A stretch of 64,000 nucleotides of DNA from Oceanisphaera profunda. GTDB lineage: Bacteria; Pseudomonadota; Gammaproteobacteria; Enterobacterales; Aeromonadaceae. This document shows positions 1 through 9,923 of the stretch, one piece after another (the first letter of the stretch is position 1; each line of letters begins with the position of its first letter). The stretch lies in NCBI RefSeq assembly GCF_002157895.1, contig NZ_CP021377.1, forward strand, positions 930,001 through 994,000, given 5' to 3'. The position numbers and the translations under genes are program-made. The notes beneath the pieces are model-generated. The model was given only the letters and a program-made list of their open reading frames with translations, had not been told where the DNA came from and did no database searches.

Positions 1-3000
1 TTCACATTAGGAGCATTACTTATTACGGCATTGTCCGCCAAAGAGGCTGACTTACCGCGCCCGGCAATCGCTCTGGGCACGGTGACGCTAAATACCGAAC
101 CTTTACCCTCGGTGGAGCGCACCGCCAAACGGTGATCAAGCATGCGTGCCAAGCCTTGAGCAATGGCCAAACCTAAGCCCATACCTTGTTGATGTTGACG
201 TTGGCCGTGCTCTAAGCGCATAAACTCATCGAAAATTAAACGCTGTTTATCCTCGGCTATGCCCGGTCCATTATCCCAAACTTCTAAGCATAAGTTGTCG
301 CCCTGATGGCGCGCCCCCAGCAATACCCGACCGCCCGAGTTATAGCGCAGCGCATTGGTGAGAAAATTCTGCAAGATGCGGCGCAGTAACCGCGGATCAC
401 TGTGTACGCCGAGCCGACTGTTTACCACCGAAAAGCGCCCACCATCTTGTTCAACCAACACATCAAACTCGGCTTTAAGTGTGTTAAACAGCTCATCTAA
501 GGCAAAGTCCACGGGCTTAGCGGTGAGCTTGCCGGACTCTAAGCGTGACATATCTAATAAATCGGCAATTAAGTCTTCTGCCGCCACCAAAGATCGGTCG
601 ATATGCCCAGCTAAGCGCCGACTTTCATCATCAGGAGAAGTCTCTAACCAAGAAGAGGCAAACAACTTGGCCGCATTCAGTGGCTGCATTAAGTCATGAC
701 TCACGGCGGCTAAAAATCGGCTTTTAGATGCACTGAGTTTTTCCGCCTCAATCGTGGCGACCACTAACTGCTGATTCACGGTCGAGAGCTCTTGAGTGCG
801 CTCCGCCACCCGCGCTTCCAGCAGCACATTGGTATCTTTTAGTAATTGCTCGGCTTGGCGAAAGGTGGTGATGTCATTAAAAGTCATCACGAAACCGCCG
901 CCCGGCATGGGATTACCTTGCATCTCAATCACTCGGCCATCGGGGCGAGTGCGTGATGACACATGGGGTGTACCGGCCTGCATATGCCGCAGGCGGCGCG
1001 CCACATGATCAGCAACGGATCCAACACCACACAGGCCCCGCTCGGCGTTAAAGCGAATAATATCGCTAATGGGTCGTCCCACTTGGATCAAATCCATCGG
1101 GTAGCCAAACAACTCAATGTAGCGCCGGTTCCAGGCCACTAAATTCAGCCCTTTATCGACCACGGAAATACCTTGCCCTATATGCTCGATGGCGCCTTGC
1201 AATAACCCGCGGTTAAAGCGAAACACATCCCCCGCTTCATCGACTATGGTGGCCAGCTCATCCAACTCCATGGAGCGACCTTGCAAGGCAGAAGCCAGCA
1301 CTAAACGTGCCGATGAGGCACCAAACACGCCGGCCAATACTCGCTCGGTGTGGCGAATTAAGCTGGGAGGGGCTTGCATGCTGCCATCGAGCGTTCCTTG
1401 CTCGCCAGCATAGCGAGAAAACGCACGACTCACCCGCGCAGCACCCACAAAGCGCGAGGCCAACTGCTCCAGCTCTTGTACCGAGACTTTGGCCCGATAC
1501 ACGCCACCGTCATCTTTTTGTTGGCGGCTCACAAACGCCGCCGCTTGCAAGCGCTCGCTCACCGTAGACACCGACCACCAAGAGCCCAGCACATAGGCAA
1601 TTAAGTTAAACAATAAGCTTAAGAAGATGCCCCAAGTAACCGGGCTCATGTCTGCCACCGCGCCCCAGTTTGGCGGCGTTAATAGCCATAATAAAACGTT
1701 GCTGCTGGCATCACCGGCAAACAGCCCAGTTTCGGCCATTAAATTTAATAGCCACATCAACATGCCTAAACTTAAGCCCCAATAGGCGCCGCGCCGGTTA
1801 CCGCCGCGCCAAAATAAGCCCAGCACCAAAGCCGGAATAAACTGGGCAATGGCGGCAAAACTCAGATAACCAATGCGCGATAAACTGTCGATATCTCCTA
1901 GCCACAAAAATACCAGCCAAGCTGTAGCCATAATGGCGACAATGGCGGCGCGTCGCACCTTGAGTAATAACTGGGCTACATCATTAAAGTCTGCGCCCTG
2001 CATTTGGCGGCGGCGCAAGATCATCGGCAGTACTAAGTCATTACTGACCATAATGGCCAGCGCGATAATAGAAATAATCATCATGCCGGTGGCCGCCGAA
2101 GCACCACCAATAAAGGCCAGCACCGCCAAGCTCGGCTGGCCCTGCCCTAAGGGCAGGCTAATTACATAGGTATCCGGTGAGGCTGCCACTGGCAACCATT
2201 GTTGACCGGCCAGCGCCAGCGGCAATACAAATAGCCCCATCAGTAATAAGTACACCGGAAATAACCGCCGCGCCCAGTGCAAATCCGCAGGGCCGTGGCT
2301 TTCAACGACGGTCACGTGAAACTGGCGCGGCAAGCAAAGCACTGCACTCATGGACAACAAGGTATATACGCCCATATCCAGCAGATTAGCGCCGCTAACC
2401 TGGGTAAAGCTGTTAATAAAGCGCTCGGTTATCATCACCCGCTCTTGATTGGGATACATAATGATCAGCCAAAGCGCGAAGCCGCCCACCATAATAAAGG
2501 CCACTAACTTAACCACAGACTCCACCGCAATCGCCACCATCACCCCGCGCTGGTGCTCGGTGGCATCAATATGACGGGTGCCAAATAGCAGAATAAACAC
2601 ACTGAATAATAGGGTGACCATCAAGGCCACTTGGCTGGCATTTTGGCCATCAGCGCCCACCACGTCGGGCGCCACTAAATGCAGGCCCATCACGATGGCT
2701 TTGAGCTGTAAGGCGATATAGGGCAAGACGCCGACGATGGCGATCAGGGTAACGTACACGGCTAAGCGCTGAGATTTGCCATAACGGGCGGCAATAAAGT
2801 CCGCAATCGAGGTAATGTGCTCACGCTTGGCCACATCAATCAGGCGGGCAATAAAAGGCCCCGCCAAGGTAAACATAATGATGGGGCCCAGATAAATAGA
2901 AAAGTAAGACCAATTATCGGTACTGGCCTGACCGACGGTACCAAAAAAGCTCCACGACGAGCAATACACCGCCAGCGACAAGCTATATAACAAGGGCCGC

Positions 3001-3107
3001 AGTCGGCCGCCTTGATGACCCACCTTGGCCTTGTCACCCAGCCAAGCGCAGAGAAATAGCACCGCTAAATAGGCCAGTGCGATATTAATGACGGTCCAGC
3101 CCTGCAT
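1..3107 (-). CDS. SSS/PAS-type hybrid sensor histidine kinase (partial, 3' end off the left edge)
   Basis: Membrane sensor kinase of which 1035 residues are visible; the frame is still open at base 1. Residues 1 to about 480 form a long series of hydrophobic segments resembling the sodium:solute symporter fold, as in CbrA-type kinases. A PAS-like stretch lies near 620-745, followed by a helical linker and the kinase core: H box AVSHDLMQPLN with phospho-acceptor H804, N box FLTNALRYN, G1 DNGPGI and G2 GMGLGLAI near residue 970. The ATPase domain is essentially complete at the edge, so a C-terminal receiver domain probably follows, but it is not seen. The ATG at 3107 has AAAGGA upstream. Its ligand cannot be read from sequence; the transporter half may sense or carry a carboxylate or amino acid (inference). 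Its likely partner regulator is not in the window. Confidence 0.9.
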   Translation of the reverse strand, partial: MQGWTVINIALAYLAVLFLCAWLGDKAKVGHQGGRLRPLLYSLSLAVYCSSWSFFGTVGQASTDNWSYFSIYLGPIIMFTLAGPFIARLIDVAKREHITSIADFIAARYGKSQRLAVYVTLIAIVGVLPYIALQLKAIVMGLHLVAPDVVGADGQNASQVALMVTLLFSVFILLFGTRHIDATEHQRGVMVAIAVESVVKLVAFIMVGGFALWLIIMYPNQERVMITERFINSFTQVSGANLLDMGVYTLLSMSAVLCLPRQFHVTVVESHGPADLHWARRLFPVYLLLMGLFVLPLALAGQQWLPVAASPDTYVISLPLGQGQPSLAVLAFIGGASAATGMMIISIIALAIMVSNDLVLPMILRRRQMQGADFNDVAQLLLKVRRAAIVAIMATAWLVFLWLGDIDSLSRIGYLSFAAIAQFIPALVLGLFWRGGNRRGAYWGLSLGMLMWLLNLMAETGLFAGDASSNVLLWLLTPPNWGAVADMSPVTWGIFLSLLFNLIAYVLGSWWSVSTVSERLQAAAFVSRQQKDDGGVYRAKVSVQELEQLASRFVGAARVSRAFSRYAGEQGTLDGSMQAPPSLIRHTERVLAGVFGASSARLVLASALQGRSMELDELATIVDEAGDVFRFNRGLLQGAIEHIGQGISVVDKGLNLVAWNRRYIELFGYPMDLIQVGRPISDIIRFNAERGLCGVGSVADHVARRLRHMQAGTPHVSSRTRPDGRVIEMQGNPMPGGGFVMTFNDITTFRQAEQLLKDTNVLLEARVAERTQELSTVNQQLVVATIEAEKLSASKSRFLAAVSHDLMQPLNAAKLFASSWLETSPDDESRRLAGHIDRSLVAAEDLIADLLDMSRLESGKLTAKPVDFALDELFNTLKAEFDVLVEQDGGRFSVVNSRLGVHSDPRLLRRILQNFLTNALRYNSGGRVLLGARHQGDNLCLEVWDNGPGIAEDKQRLIFDEFMRLEHGQRQHQQGMGLGLAIAQGLARMLDHRLAVRSTEGKGSVFSVTVPRAIAGRGKSASLADNAVISNAPNV

Positions 3108-3391
3108 GAATATTCCTTTATGAAGAGTGAGGCGTGCTTACCTTGGCAAACTTGATCTAAAAGACTCAAGACTTCATCGCAACGGAATCCACGAAACCCA
3201 CGGAAAAATAAAGATCAGATCTGAAACAAAGCGGCTTAAGGGTAGAAACAAGAAGACACCGCAAAACGTTAGCTTTGTGCAACAGATCCGGCGTTGCCGG
3301 ATTTAGCAGCTAAAGCAGCGACGACATTCGTGCAATATGTCGCTATGTTTCGCTCTTAACAATCGGGTACCTTGGTATTTTCGGTCTTATC
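3108..3391. repeat. Spacer with A-family (CACGGA) and F-family repeat copies
   Basis: No gene seen. At 3176-3227 is an A-family left arm (CAACGGAATCCACG..., then GATCAGATCTGAAA). At about 3262-3346 is an F-family segment (GCAGCTAAAGCAGCG followed by CATTCGTGCAATATG). From about 3366 the A-family right arm begins (TCTTATCTCATCTTAATTTTT) and runs to about 3432, so it overlaps the 3' end of the neighbouring transporter pseudogene. Confidence 0.65.
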
Positions 3392-4593
3392 TCATCTTAA
3401 TTTTTCTGTGCGTTCTGCGTTCTTCCGTTGCAAAAGGGTTTCTTCGCTTAGCAACGGCCAGCGTAGTAACCAAAACACCGGTAATACCAATGCTGCCATT
3501 ATCCAAAAAACCTGCCCCGCCAGCACAGGATACAGCTGACCCGATAACGCAAACAACAGTGCCACCATCAAGCCCATAGCCAAGGCTGCATATAAGGCCT
3601 GGGCACTGGGTGCCACTTGGGGGCCAAGTCGCGGCTGATATAGCGAATGGCGCCTAAATGACTCAAACAAAAACTGCCCGCATGCAGCAGTTGCGCCACG
3701 ATTAACCAGCCCAACTCTGTGGTGGCGCCCAGCATACTCCAACGCACCAAGGCGCAGGCCGCGCCTAAAGCTAATAGATGGCGAGCGCTCAAGCGCGCAA
3801 ACCAGCGACCATTGAGCGCCAACACCACAATTTCAGCGAGTACGCCTAAGCCCCACAAATAGCCGATAGTACTGGTGGCGTAACCTTGCTGCTGCCAATA
3901 CAGGGCGCTAAAACCATAGTAAAAAGCATGACTGCCTTGCAGTAAGGCCACGATCAGTAAAAAGCGCTTTATGCCGGGCCTACGCCACACCGCAAGCAAG
4001 CGCTCCCCTGCTGGCTCATCAGCAAGCGGCTGCGGCTTAGGTGTGACCGGCACTAAGCTCATTAAGCCTAACCCCAGCAGCGCCAGCACTAATAAGTGCA
4101 GCACCCAATGCACACCAAAGCGCTCACTCACTTGACCGACCAAAATATTAGCCAAAATAAAGGCTAAAGAGCCCCACAGCCGTGCCTTGCCGTAATCTAG
4201 CTGCACTTGCACGATATAACGACTGGCTAGGGTGTCGTTTAGTGGGATCAGCGTCGGATAGAAGAAGTTAACCAACAGCATAAGTAATAGCAAAGCCAGC
4301 CCGCTTTGTGCCCCATAAAAACCCACAAAGCCCAATACACTTAGCCATGCTAACAGGCGCAGCATAGGTAATAATTGCGCAGCCGAGCGTACTTGGTTCA
4401 TCACCAACAGATTACCCAAGGTACGTGCCAGCATACTAAGCCCCAGCAAAAAACCTATCTGGTGTGCCGACACGCCCACACTGTCTAGCCACAAAGACCA
4501 ATACGGCAGGTAAATGCCGTAACTAAAATAAAAAAGAGCAAAAATAGCGGCCAGCCAAGTGGGTGGCGAGCAAGCGAAAGGGCGCAGCGTCAT
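3392..4593 (-). pseudogene. HcaT-like MFS transporter, broken by a one-base frameshift
   Basis: Reads as two overlapping frames. The first (ATG 4593) gives 341 residues matching the HcaT/YcaD-type phenylpropionate permease family (early FSYGIYLPYWSLWL, then LDYGKARLWGS and LLQGSHAFYYGFSALYW). It leaves the family pattern after SRDLAP. The expected C-terminus (QALYAALAMG..., VFWIMAALVLPVF) continues in the next frame to the stop at 3392. The switch falls on a run of five G (3619-3623, five C on the coding strand); adding one C restores about 400 residues, the usual family length. A homopolymer change fits either a real inactivating mutation or an assembly error. The last dozen restored residues lie inside an A-family repeat, so the native C-terminus may have been replaced. 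Substrate is unknown; phenylpropionate is only the namesake's. Confidence 0.8.
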
Positions 4594-4699
4594 AATTTAA
4601 CCCTAATAAATACGGCAATTGAAGATAAGGAGACCAAACTCTATTACCATTTACAGTCATTGGTTGTTGTTGCTTAATCCATTTATTAACCGAGGTATT

Positions 4700-5692
4700 A
4701 TGCGCCTATTATTATGCAGGTTTTGCCCAGCCCTGCTCAGCCTATTCATCATAGGCTGCCAAGTGCACCCGCAAAACCTAGAGCCACCACCAACCTCTGT
4801 GTCGGCTGCAGATCTCACCACGCTCTATGATTATCAACTATCTAAGGCCAACAAGCGGCCGCTAACGCCGGTCCAAGCCGCAGCGCAATTAGCCGACTTT
4901 GATGTGATCATGGTGGGCGAGTTACATGGTCATCAAGGTATTCATCGTTTTCAAGCAGACTTATTTGCTAATTTGCTCAAACAACCGCGCCCTTGGGCCT
5001 TGGCCATGGAGCAATTTAGTCGGGATCATCAAACAGAAGTGGACAGTTATTTAGCCGGAGAATTAGGGGAAGATGCTTTTACTAAGCAAGCTCAAGCCTG
5101 GCCCAGTTATAAGAGCGATTATCGCGCCCTGCTTATGTTGGCAAAAAACGCCCAAACGCCAGTCATCGCCGCCAATGCCCCAAAAGCCATAGTGCGCTGC
5201 ATCGGCAAATTTGGGCCTGAGTATTTAAAGGCATTGCCCACGGAGCAACGGGGCTGGATAGCCAAGCGACTGACCTTAATCGAGGATGATTACAAGGCGC
5301 GTTTTATGGCCAACCGCCATCATGGTCAAGCACCGAACGAGCAACAATTTGCCGCCCAAACCAGCTGGGACGACACCATGGCCGAAAGCATTGCTGACTA
5401 TTTAGCGCAACAGCCCACCCACGCCGTGATGCTCACCGTTGGCCGCTTTCATATTGCCGAGGGCTTAGGCACAGTAGCACGCCTGCAACAACGTAACCCT
5501 AAGCTTAAAATCGCGCTGATATATCCAGTCACCGCAGATGAAACTGAGCCCGCGGCACCCAACACCCGTTCGTACAATCCGCCAATAATGTGGACACTCA
5601 AGGTGGCTGCCCTGCCGCCCGCGCGCCTTGAGGGCGAGCCGCTACCAGCCTTTAGCCTAGGCGAGCCTGATTGCCCCTTTATGAATAAATAA
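4700..5692 (+). CDS. ChaN-family haem-binding lipoprotein
   Basis: 330-residue secreted lipoprotein of the ChaN (DUF399, haem-binding uptake) family. The start at 4700 is chosen over an upstream TTG in frame at 4619 because it gives a clean lipoprotein signal: short basic N-terminus, hydrophobic core and lipobox IIGC with the lipidated cysteine at residue 20; GAGG precedes it. The family's early motif is visible (VGELHGHQGIHRFQADL, then MEQFSRDHQ), and the C-terminal half has TVGRFHIAEGLG. Known relatives are membrane-tethered and can bind haem; whether this one takes part in iron acquisition is inference. It is divergent from the MFS pseudogene and begins a plus-strand series with the SMR exporter and phosphodiesterase genes. 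Confidence 0.82.
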   Translation: MRLLLCRFCPALLSLFIIGCQVHPQNLEPPPTSVSAADLTTLYDYQLSKANKRPLTPVQAAAQLADFDVIMVGELHGHQGIHRFQADLFANLLKQPRPWALAMEQFSRDHQTEVDSYLAGELGEDAFTKQAQAWPSYKSDYRALLMLAKNAQTPVIAANAPKAIVRCIGKFGPEYLKALPTEQRGWIAKRLTLIEDDYKARFMANRHHGQAPNEQQFAAQTSWDDTMAESIADYLAQQPTHAVMLTVGRFHIAEGLGTVARLQQRNPKLKIALIYPVTADETEPAAPNTRSYNPPIMWTLKVAALPPARLEGEPLPAFSLGEPDCPFMNK

Positions 5693-5772
5693 AGGGTGAA
5701 TAAGTAAAAGGGTAAGGCGTTACCGAACACTTTCGTTTGCCGATTACAGGTTTTATTTTCAGAGGAATACTC

Positions 5773-6105
5773 ATGCATGCTTACGGCTTATTAGCCATCG
5801 CCATAGTGGCAGAAGTGCTGGCTACCACGGCCTTAAAAGCCTCCATGAGCTTTACCCGTTTAGGGCCCAGTATCATAGTGGTGGTTGGCTATGGCTTGGC
5901 TTTTTGGCTACTGACACTGGTAATGCGCACCGTGCCGGTCGGGTTAGCTTATGCAATTTGGTCTGGCGCGGGGATCGTATTAGTCACGCTACTGGCAGCC
6001 TTTTTTTATCGCCAACTACCGGATACGCCGGCACTGATCGGCATCAGCTTAATTATCGCCGGTGTCTTGGTTATTCAATTGTATTCTAATACGGGTGGTC
6101 ATTAA
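5773..6105 (+). CDS. Small multidrug resistance (SMR/EmrE-type) exporter
   Basis: 110-residue protein, the same length as EmrE, with four predicted membrane helices. The essential acidic residue of helix 1 is present (E14 in VAEVLATTALK), and the family signature is strong (GLAYAIWSGAGIVLVTLL). Members work as dual-topology dimers exchanging protons for lipophilic cations such as quaternary ammonium compounds, or guanidinium; which type this is cannot be settled by eye. The ATG at 5773 is preferred over the upstream in-frame start at 5737 because it has AGAGGA just upstream and gives the canonical N-terminus. The next gene starts 39 bases downstream, so the two may be cotranscribed. Confidence 0.9.
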   Translation: MHAYGLLAIAIVAEVLATTALKASMSFTRLGPSIIVVVGYGLAFWLLTLVMRTVPVGLAYAIWSGAGIVLVTLLAAFFYRQLPDTPALIGISLIIAGVLVIQLYSNTGGH

Positions 6106-6144
6106 GGTGGCCATTAGGCCGCAAGTTATATTTAAGGAAAAAAC

Positions 6145-6894
6145 ATGATTATCTGCGGCCATCGCGGCCTAGCCAGTGTGGCACCAGAGAACACCCTCGC
6201 CGGGCTCATGGCCGCCCACCAACATCAATTAACTTGGGTCGAAATTGACGTACAGCTCAGCCAAGATCAACAAGTGGTACTGTTTCATGATCAACGCTTA
6301 GGTCGTTGTACAGATGGTCAAGGCATGTTGCGCCAACATACCTGGCCCCAGCTTAAAACATTAGATGCGGGCCGCTGGTTTAACGATGATTTTGCCCATG
6401 AGCGCATGTGCTTATTGAGTGATTACTTAAGCCGCGCCTGCGAGCTCAACATTAAGGTAAACATTGAGCTAAAGCTGTATCCCAAAGACTGCGTACGCGA
6501 GTTATGCCAGCAAGTGAGCTCGGTGTTAGAGGCATTATTTAACCAAGGTAAGTTCACCGCCGATCAGCTGCTGCTTTCCAGCTTTGAGCCCGCCGCTCTT
6601 AGTCAGATGCAACAACTGATTCCTGAGGTACCACGCGCCTTATTGGTAGAGCGGATCCCCTTTGATTGGTTGGCGCAATTGCAGCAATTAGACTGCGAGG
6701 CGCTGCACTGCCAGCACAATGCATTAACTCCAGCTCACGCCCAAGCCATTATCGACGCTGGCTATCGGGTGAGCTGCTATACGGTCAATAAACAAAGTCG
6801 CGCCAACCAGCTGGCTAGCTTAGGTGTGCATATGATCTTTAGTGATAAGCCGTTGAAACAAGCGCCAAGCGCCGAGCACCCAGCGCCCAGCTAA
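6145..6894 (+). CDS. ugpQ: Glycerophosphodiester phosphodiesterase (UgpQ-type)
   Basis: 249 residues, the size of the cytoplasmic E. coli enzyme UgpQ. It hydrolyses glycerophosphodiesters to glycerol-3-phosphate plus alcohol. The metal and catalytic signature is complete: CGHRG with H6 and R7, APENT, the EIDVQ strand with E33 and D35, LFHDQRLGRCTDG with H48, and a later KVNIELK. There is no signal peptide, so it is expected in the cytosol. AAGGA sits about 8 bases before the ATG. Located just after the SMR gene, on the same strand; no ugp transport genes are adjacent. Specificity beyond the GDPD family is inferred from length and domain only. Confidence 0.9.
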   Translation: MIICGHRGLASVAPENTLAGLMAAHQHQLTWVEIDVQLSQDQQVVLFHDQRLGRCTDGQGMLRQHTWPQLKTLDAGRWFNDDFAHERMCLLSDYLSRACELNIKVNIELKLYPKDCVRELCQQVSSVLEALFNQGKFTADQLLLSSFEPAALSQMQQLIPEVPRALLVERIPFDWLAQLQQLDCEALHCQHNALTPAHAQAIIDAGYRVSCYTVNKQSRANQLASLGVHMIFSDKPLKQAPSAEHPAPS

Positions 6895-7127
6895 AAGAGC
6901 AACACCGTTTTTTATATTTAGGCTTTTAGATTTAGGCTCTTATATTTAGGAGCTAGGGCTTAGCACCTATAACGGCCCAGAGAGCGTAGTTTCAGCTTGG
7001 CGCTCGGCGGCTTGGTGCTCAGCGCTTTAATTTATTGCCCTTTGCGCTTTTCTGTTATCATAACGCCAGTTTGCCTACCGGCAATGCCTCTCAGCCGTCC
7101 GCCAGGACCTTATTTGTTCGGAGTCTC
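6895..7127. repeat. Spacer with short direct repeats and a C-family repeat
   Basis: A short AT-rich stretch repeats TTTAGGCTTTTAGATTTAGG and close variants at 6920-6950. At 7000-7026 is a C-family segment (TTGGCGCTCGGCGGCTTGG, then TGCTCAGCGCT), the palindromic AGCGCCGAGCACCAAG-type motif seen in many spacers here. No gene is apparent before the helicase. Confidence 0.5.
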
Positions 7128-8465
7128 ATGTCTTTTGCTTCCCTTGGCTTAAACGCCCAGCTTGTACAAGCGATCAATGAATGTGGTTATACAGAACCAA
7201 CCCCTATCCAAACCCAAGCCATTCCATTAGTGCTTGCTGGGGGCGATTTGCTTGCGGGTGCACAAACCGGCACCGGTAAAACCGCAGGTTTTGGTCTGCC
7301 GATGCTGCAGCGTTTAAGCGAAACTAAAGCCAAGCCACTGGCCAATGGCCGTGCTCCAGTGCGCGCCTTGGTCCTGACTCCAACCCGTGAGTTGGCCGCA
7401 CAGGTAGAAGAAAATATTCGTGCCTATGCCAAGCATTCAGATTTAAGAACGTTGGCTATGTTTGGTGGCGTCAGCATTAATCCACAAATGAAAGCGCTGG
7501 GCGGCAAGATTGATATCGTTGTCGCCACTCCAGGCCGTTTGCTGGATCACGTATCGCAGCGCTCTATCGACTTATCACGCATTGAAATGCTGGTATTAGA
7601 TGAAGCAGACCGCATGTTAGACATGGGCTTTATTCGCGATATACAGCGCATTATCGCCAAAATGCCGGCTAAGCGTCAGAACTTATTGTTCTCTGCTACT
7701 TTTTCTAACGAAATCAAAAAGCTGGCCGAGACGTTGCTCACTAACCCTGAGCACATTGAAGTGGCTACCCGTAACGCCACCGCCGATACCATCGCCCAGC
7801 GTTTTTATGGCGTAGACAAGAATAAAAAGCGCGCCCTGCTTAGCTACCTAATTGGCCACCATAACTGGCGCCAAGTACTGGTCTTTACCCGTACCAAGCA
7901 CGGTGCTAACCGCTTAGCCATGCAGCTGGATAAAGACGGTTTGCCGGCCATGGCCATTCATGGTGATAAGAGCCAAGGTGCCCGTACTCGCGCATTGAGC
8001 CAGTTTAAAGAAGGCAAACTGCGGGTATTAGTGGCTACCGATATTGCTGCACGCGGCATTGATATCAGCGAATTGCCGCACGTGGTTAACTTTGAGCTGC
8101 CCCACGTTGCCGAAGATTACGTGCACCGCATCGGCCGTACTGGCCGTGCCGGTGTGAAAGGCGAAGCCATGTCTTTGATTTCATTTGAAGAAAAGCCACT
8201 GTTAAAAGCCATTGAAAAGCTAATCAAACAAACAGCCGAGCTGGAAATCATGGAAGGCTATGAGCCACTGCCAGACAGCGAGCAGCCACCCATTGAAAAA
8301 CCTGCCCCTAATCGCGGTCGCGGTGGTGCTAGTGCCGGTCGCGGCGGTCAAGGTCGTGGTAACGCCGGCGGCGGTCGCGGCCAAGGCGCAGGACGGGGTA
8401 ACGCTGGCAACACCAGCAAGGCTCCGCGCAGTGCCAAGCCACCCCGTCGTCACGATAATGGCTAA
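7128..8465 (+). CDS. rhlE: ATP-dependent RNA helicase RhlE
   Basis: 445-residue DEAD-box RNA helicase. All core motifs are in order: Q motif ([14 protein letters not shown]), motif [19 protein letters not shown], motif II DEAD at 158-161, SAT, and motif [12 protein letters not shown]. The C-terminal tail is rich in Gly-Arg repeats, typical of RhlE and thought to aid RNA binding. RhlE acts in ribosome assembly and RNA turnover, often in the cold. A TTG in frame at 7035 would add 31 residues, but ATG 7128 places the Q motif at the usual distance from the N-terminus and has GGAG six bases upstream. A strong terminator follows. It appears monocistronic. Confidence 0.93.
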   Translation: MSFASLGLNAQLVQAINECGYTEPTPIQTQAIPLVLAGGDLLAGAQTGTGKTAGFGLPMLQRLSETKAKPLANGRAPVRALVLTPTRELAAQVEENIRAYAKHSDLRTLAMFGGVSINPQMKALGGKIDIVVATPGRLLDHVSQRSIDLSRIEMLVLDEADRMLDMGFIRDIQRIIAKMPAKRQNLLFSATFSNEIKKLAETLLTNPEHIEVATRNATADTIAQRFYGVDKNKKRALLSYLIGHHNWRQVLVFTRTKHGANRLAMQLDKDGLPAMAIHGDKSQGARTRALSQFKEGKLRVLVATDIAARGIDISELPHVVNFELPHVAEDYVHRIGRTGRAGVKGEAMSLISFEEKPLLKAIEKLIKQTAELEIMEGYEPLPDSEQPPIEKPAPNRGRGGASAGRGGQGRGNAGGGRGQGAGRGNAGNTSKAPRSAKPPRRHDNG

Positions 8466-8503
8466 CACATAGCGCCAGGCGCCCAGCACCAAGCGCCTAG
8501 CTA

Positions 8504-8541
8504 AATAACCCCCAAACCGTCAGGTTTGGGGGTTATTTTTT
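8504..8541 (+). terminator. Rho-independent terminator after rhlE
   Basis: Inverted repeat AACCCCCAAACC / GGTTTGGGGGTT with a short loop, followed by ATTTTTT. It lies 38 bases after the helicase stop and just past a C-family repeat (8471-8502). The symmetric ends could also terminate the convergent BenE-type gene. Confidence 0.9.
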
Positions 8542-8575
8542 GGGTAGATCTTTTGTTTAGCTGGGTGGTCGGCGC

Positions 8576-9742
8576 TTAACGCTGGGCACTGCGCCTCACA
8601 TTCAACCCATGCACTATGCCGCCGACTACTAAGCCCCAAAAGGCGCTGCCGATACCAAACAAGGCCACGCCGGAGGCGGTGATCATAAAGGTCAGCAAGG
8701 CGGCGTCGCGCTCCGACTCTTGGCTTAAGGCCACGCTTAAGCTATTGCCAATAGTTCCCAGTAAGGCCAAGCCGGCAATCGCCATCACCAGCTCGGTGGG
8801 CAAGGCGGCAAACAGGCCCACTACTGTGGCGCCAAACAACCCCAGCAGCAGATAAAAGACCCCAGCCCACACCGCCGCCTTATAACGCTGTGCGGGATCG
8901 GTATCCACTTCTTTACCCATGCATACCGCAGCACTGATGGCCGCCAGATTAAAGGCAAAGCCGCCAAAGGGGGCCAGCAAGATGCCGGTTATACCGGTCC
9001 AGCTGATCAAAGGCGAAGCCTTCACTTGATAACCGTGGGCCCGTAACACCGCAATACCGGGCACGTTTTGCGAGGCCATGGTCACCACAAATAACGGAAT
9101 ACCAATACCAATTAAACTGGCGAGCGAGAAGCTCGGTGTCATTAATACCGGCCATGCCAGTTGCCAACTAAACTGCTCAAACTGCAATAAATCCAACCCC
9201 GCTGCCACAGCTAATCCGGCTAAGAGGCTAAGCGGGATCACATAGCGCGGCAGACGTCGGCGCAGTGCCAAATACGTTATTAGCATCACGCCCACTAGCC
9301 AAGGTTGGGTCTGCGCCGAGGCAAATAAATCCAAACCAAAGGTTAACAGCACCCCACCCAGCATGGCTGCCGCCAAGCTGGCAGGCACTAGTTGCATGAT
9401 GCGGTCAAACCAACCGGTTACACCGCACAATAAAATCAGGCCAGAGCTAAATAAAAACACCCCTATGGCCTGACTCATGGACATACCTGCCAGTGCGGTG
9501 ACTAACAAGGCTGCACCCGGTGTCGACCAAGCCGTAAGTATGGGTTGGCGATAACGCAGCGAAAAACCAATGCAAGTAGCACCCATGCCAAGACCTAATG
9601 CCCACATCCAGGAGTTCATTTCGGCGGGACTGGCCCCCACAGCAGCGGCGGCTTGAAAGATAATGGCCGCCGAGCTGGTATAGCCCACTAGTACCGCAAT
9701 AAAACCCGCTGACACATGGGCAAAATGAAAAGGGAGGCGCAT
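8576..9742 (-). CDS. BenE-family (benzoate/H+ symporter type) transporter
   Basis: 388-residue inner-membrane protein, about twelve hydrophobic segments, of the BenE/YdcO family. Characteristic stretches are AVLVGYTSSAAIIFQAA near the N-terminus, TAWSTPGAALLV, and GIPLFVVTMASQNVPGIAVLRAHGY. Some relatives import benzoate with protons; YdcO's substrate is uncertain, and no aromatic-degradation genes are nearby, so substrate is left open. The start at 9742 is chosen over an upstream in-frame ATG at 9853: it has AAGGA seven bases upstream and gives the family N-terminus. It stands alone, convergent with rhlE. Confidence 0.87.
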   Translation of the reverse strand: MRLPFHFAHVSAGFIAVLVGYTSSAAIIFQAAAAVGASPAEMNSWMWALGLGMGATCIGFSLRYRQPILTAWSTPGAALLVTALAGMSMSQAIGVFLFSSGLILLCGVTGWFDRIMQLVPASLAAAMLGGVLLTFGLDLFASAQTQPWLVGVMLITYLALRRRLPRYVIPLSLLAGLAVAAGLDLLQFEQFSWQLAWPVLMTPSFSLASLIGIGIPLFVVTMASQNVPGIAVLRAHGYQVKASPLISWTGITGILLAPFGGFAFNLAAISAAVCMGKEVDTDPAQRYKAAVWAGVFYLLLGLFGATVVGLFAALPTELVMAIAGLALLGTIGNSLSVALSQESERDAALLTFMITASGVALFGIGSAFWGLVVGGIVHGLNVRRSAQR

Positions 9743-9923
9743 AGAAATCCTTAAAAACAACGGTAAGCGTTTAGTGGTTTTGTAGTCTACCGCTTTAGCT
9801 GGTAGTCCCGTCTCAGCGGGATTTTTATCTTGTGCCGTCATCCTGATGAACATCAGAGTCTGGTACTTAGATGTTTTGCTTTAGCTGAGCGCTTACGGCT
9901 TAAACGTACGGCTAGCCAAACGG

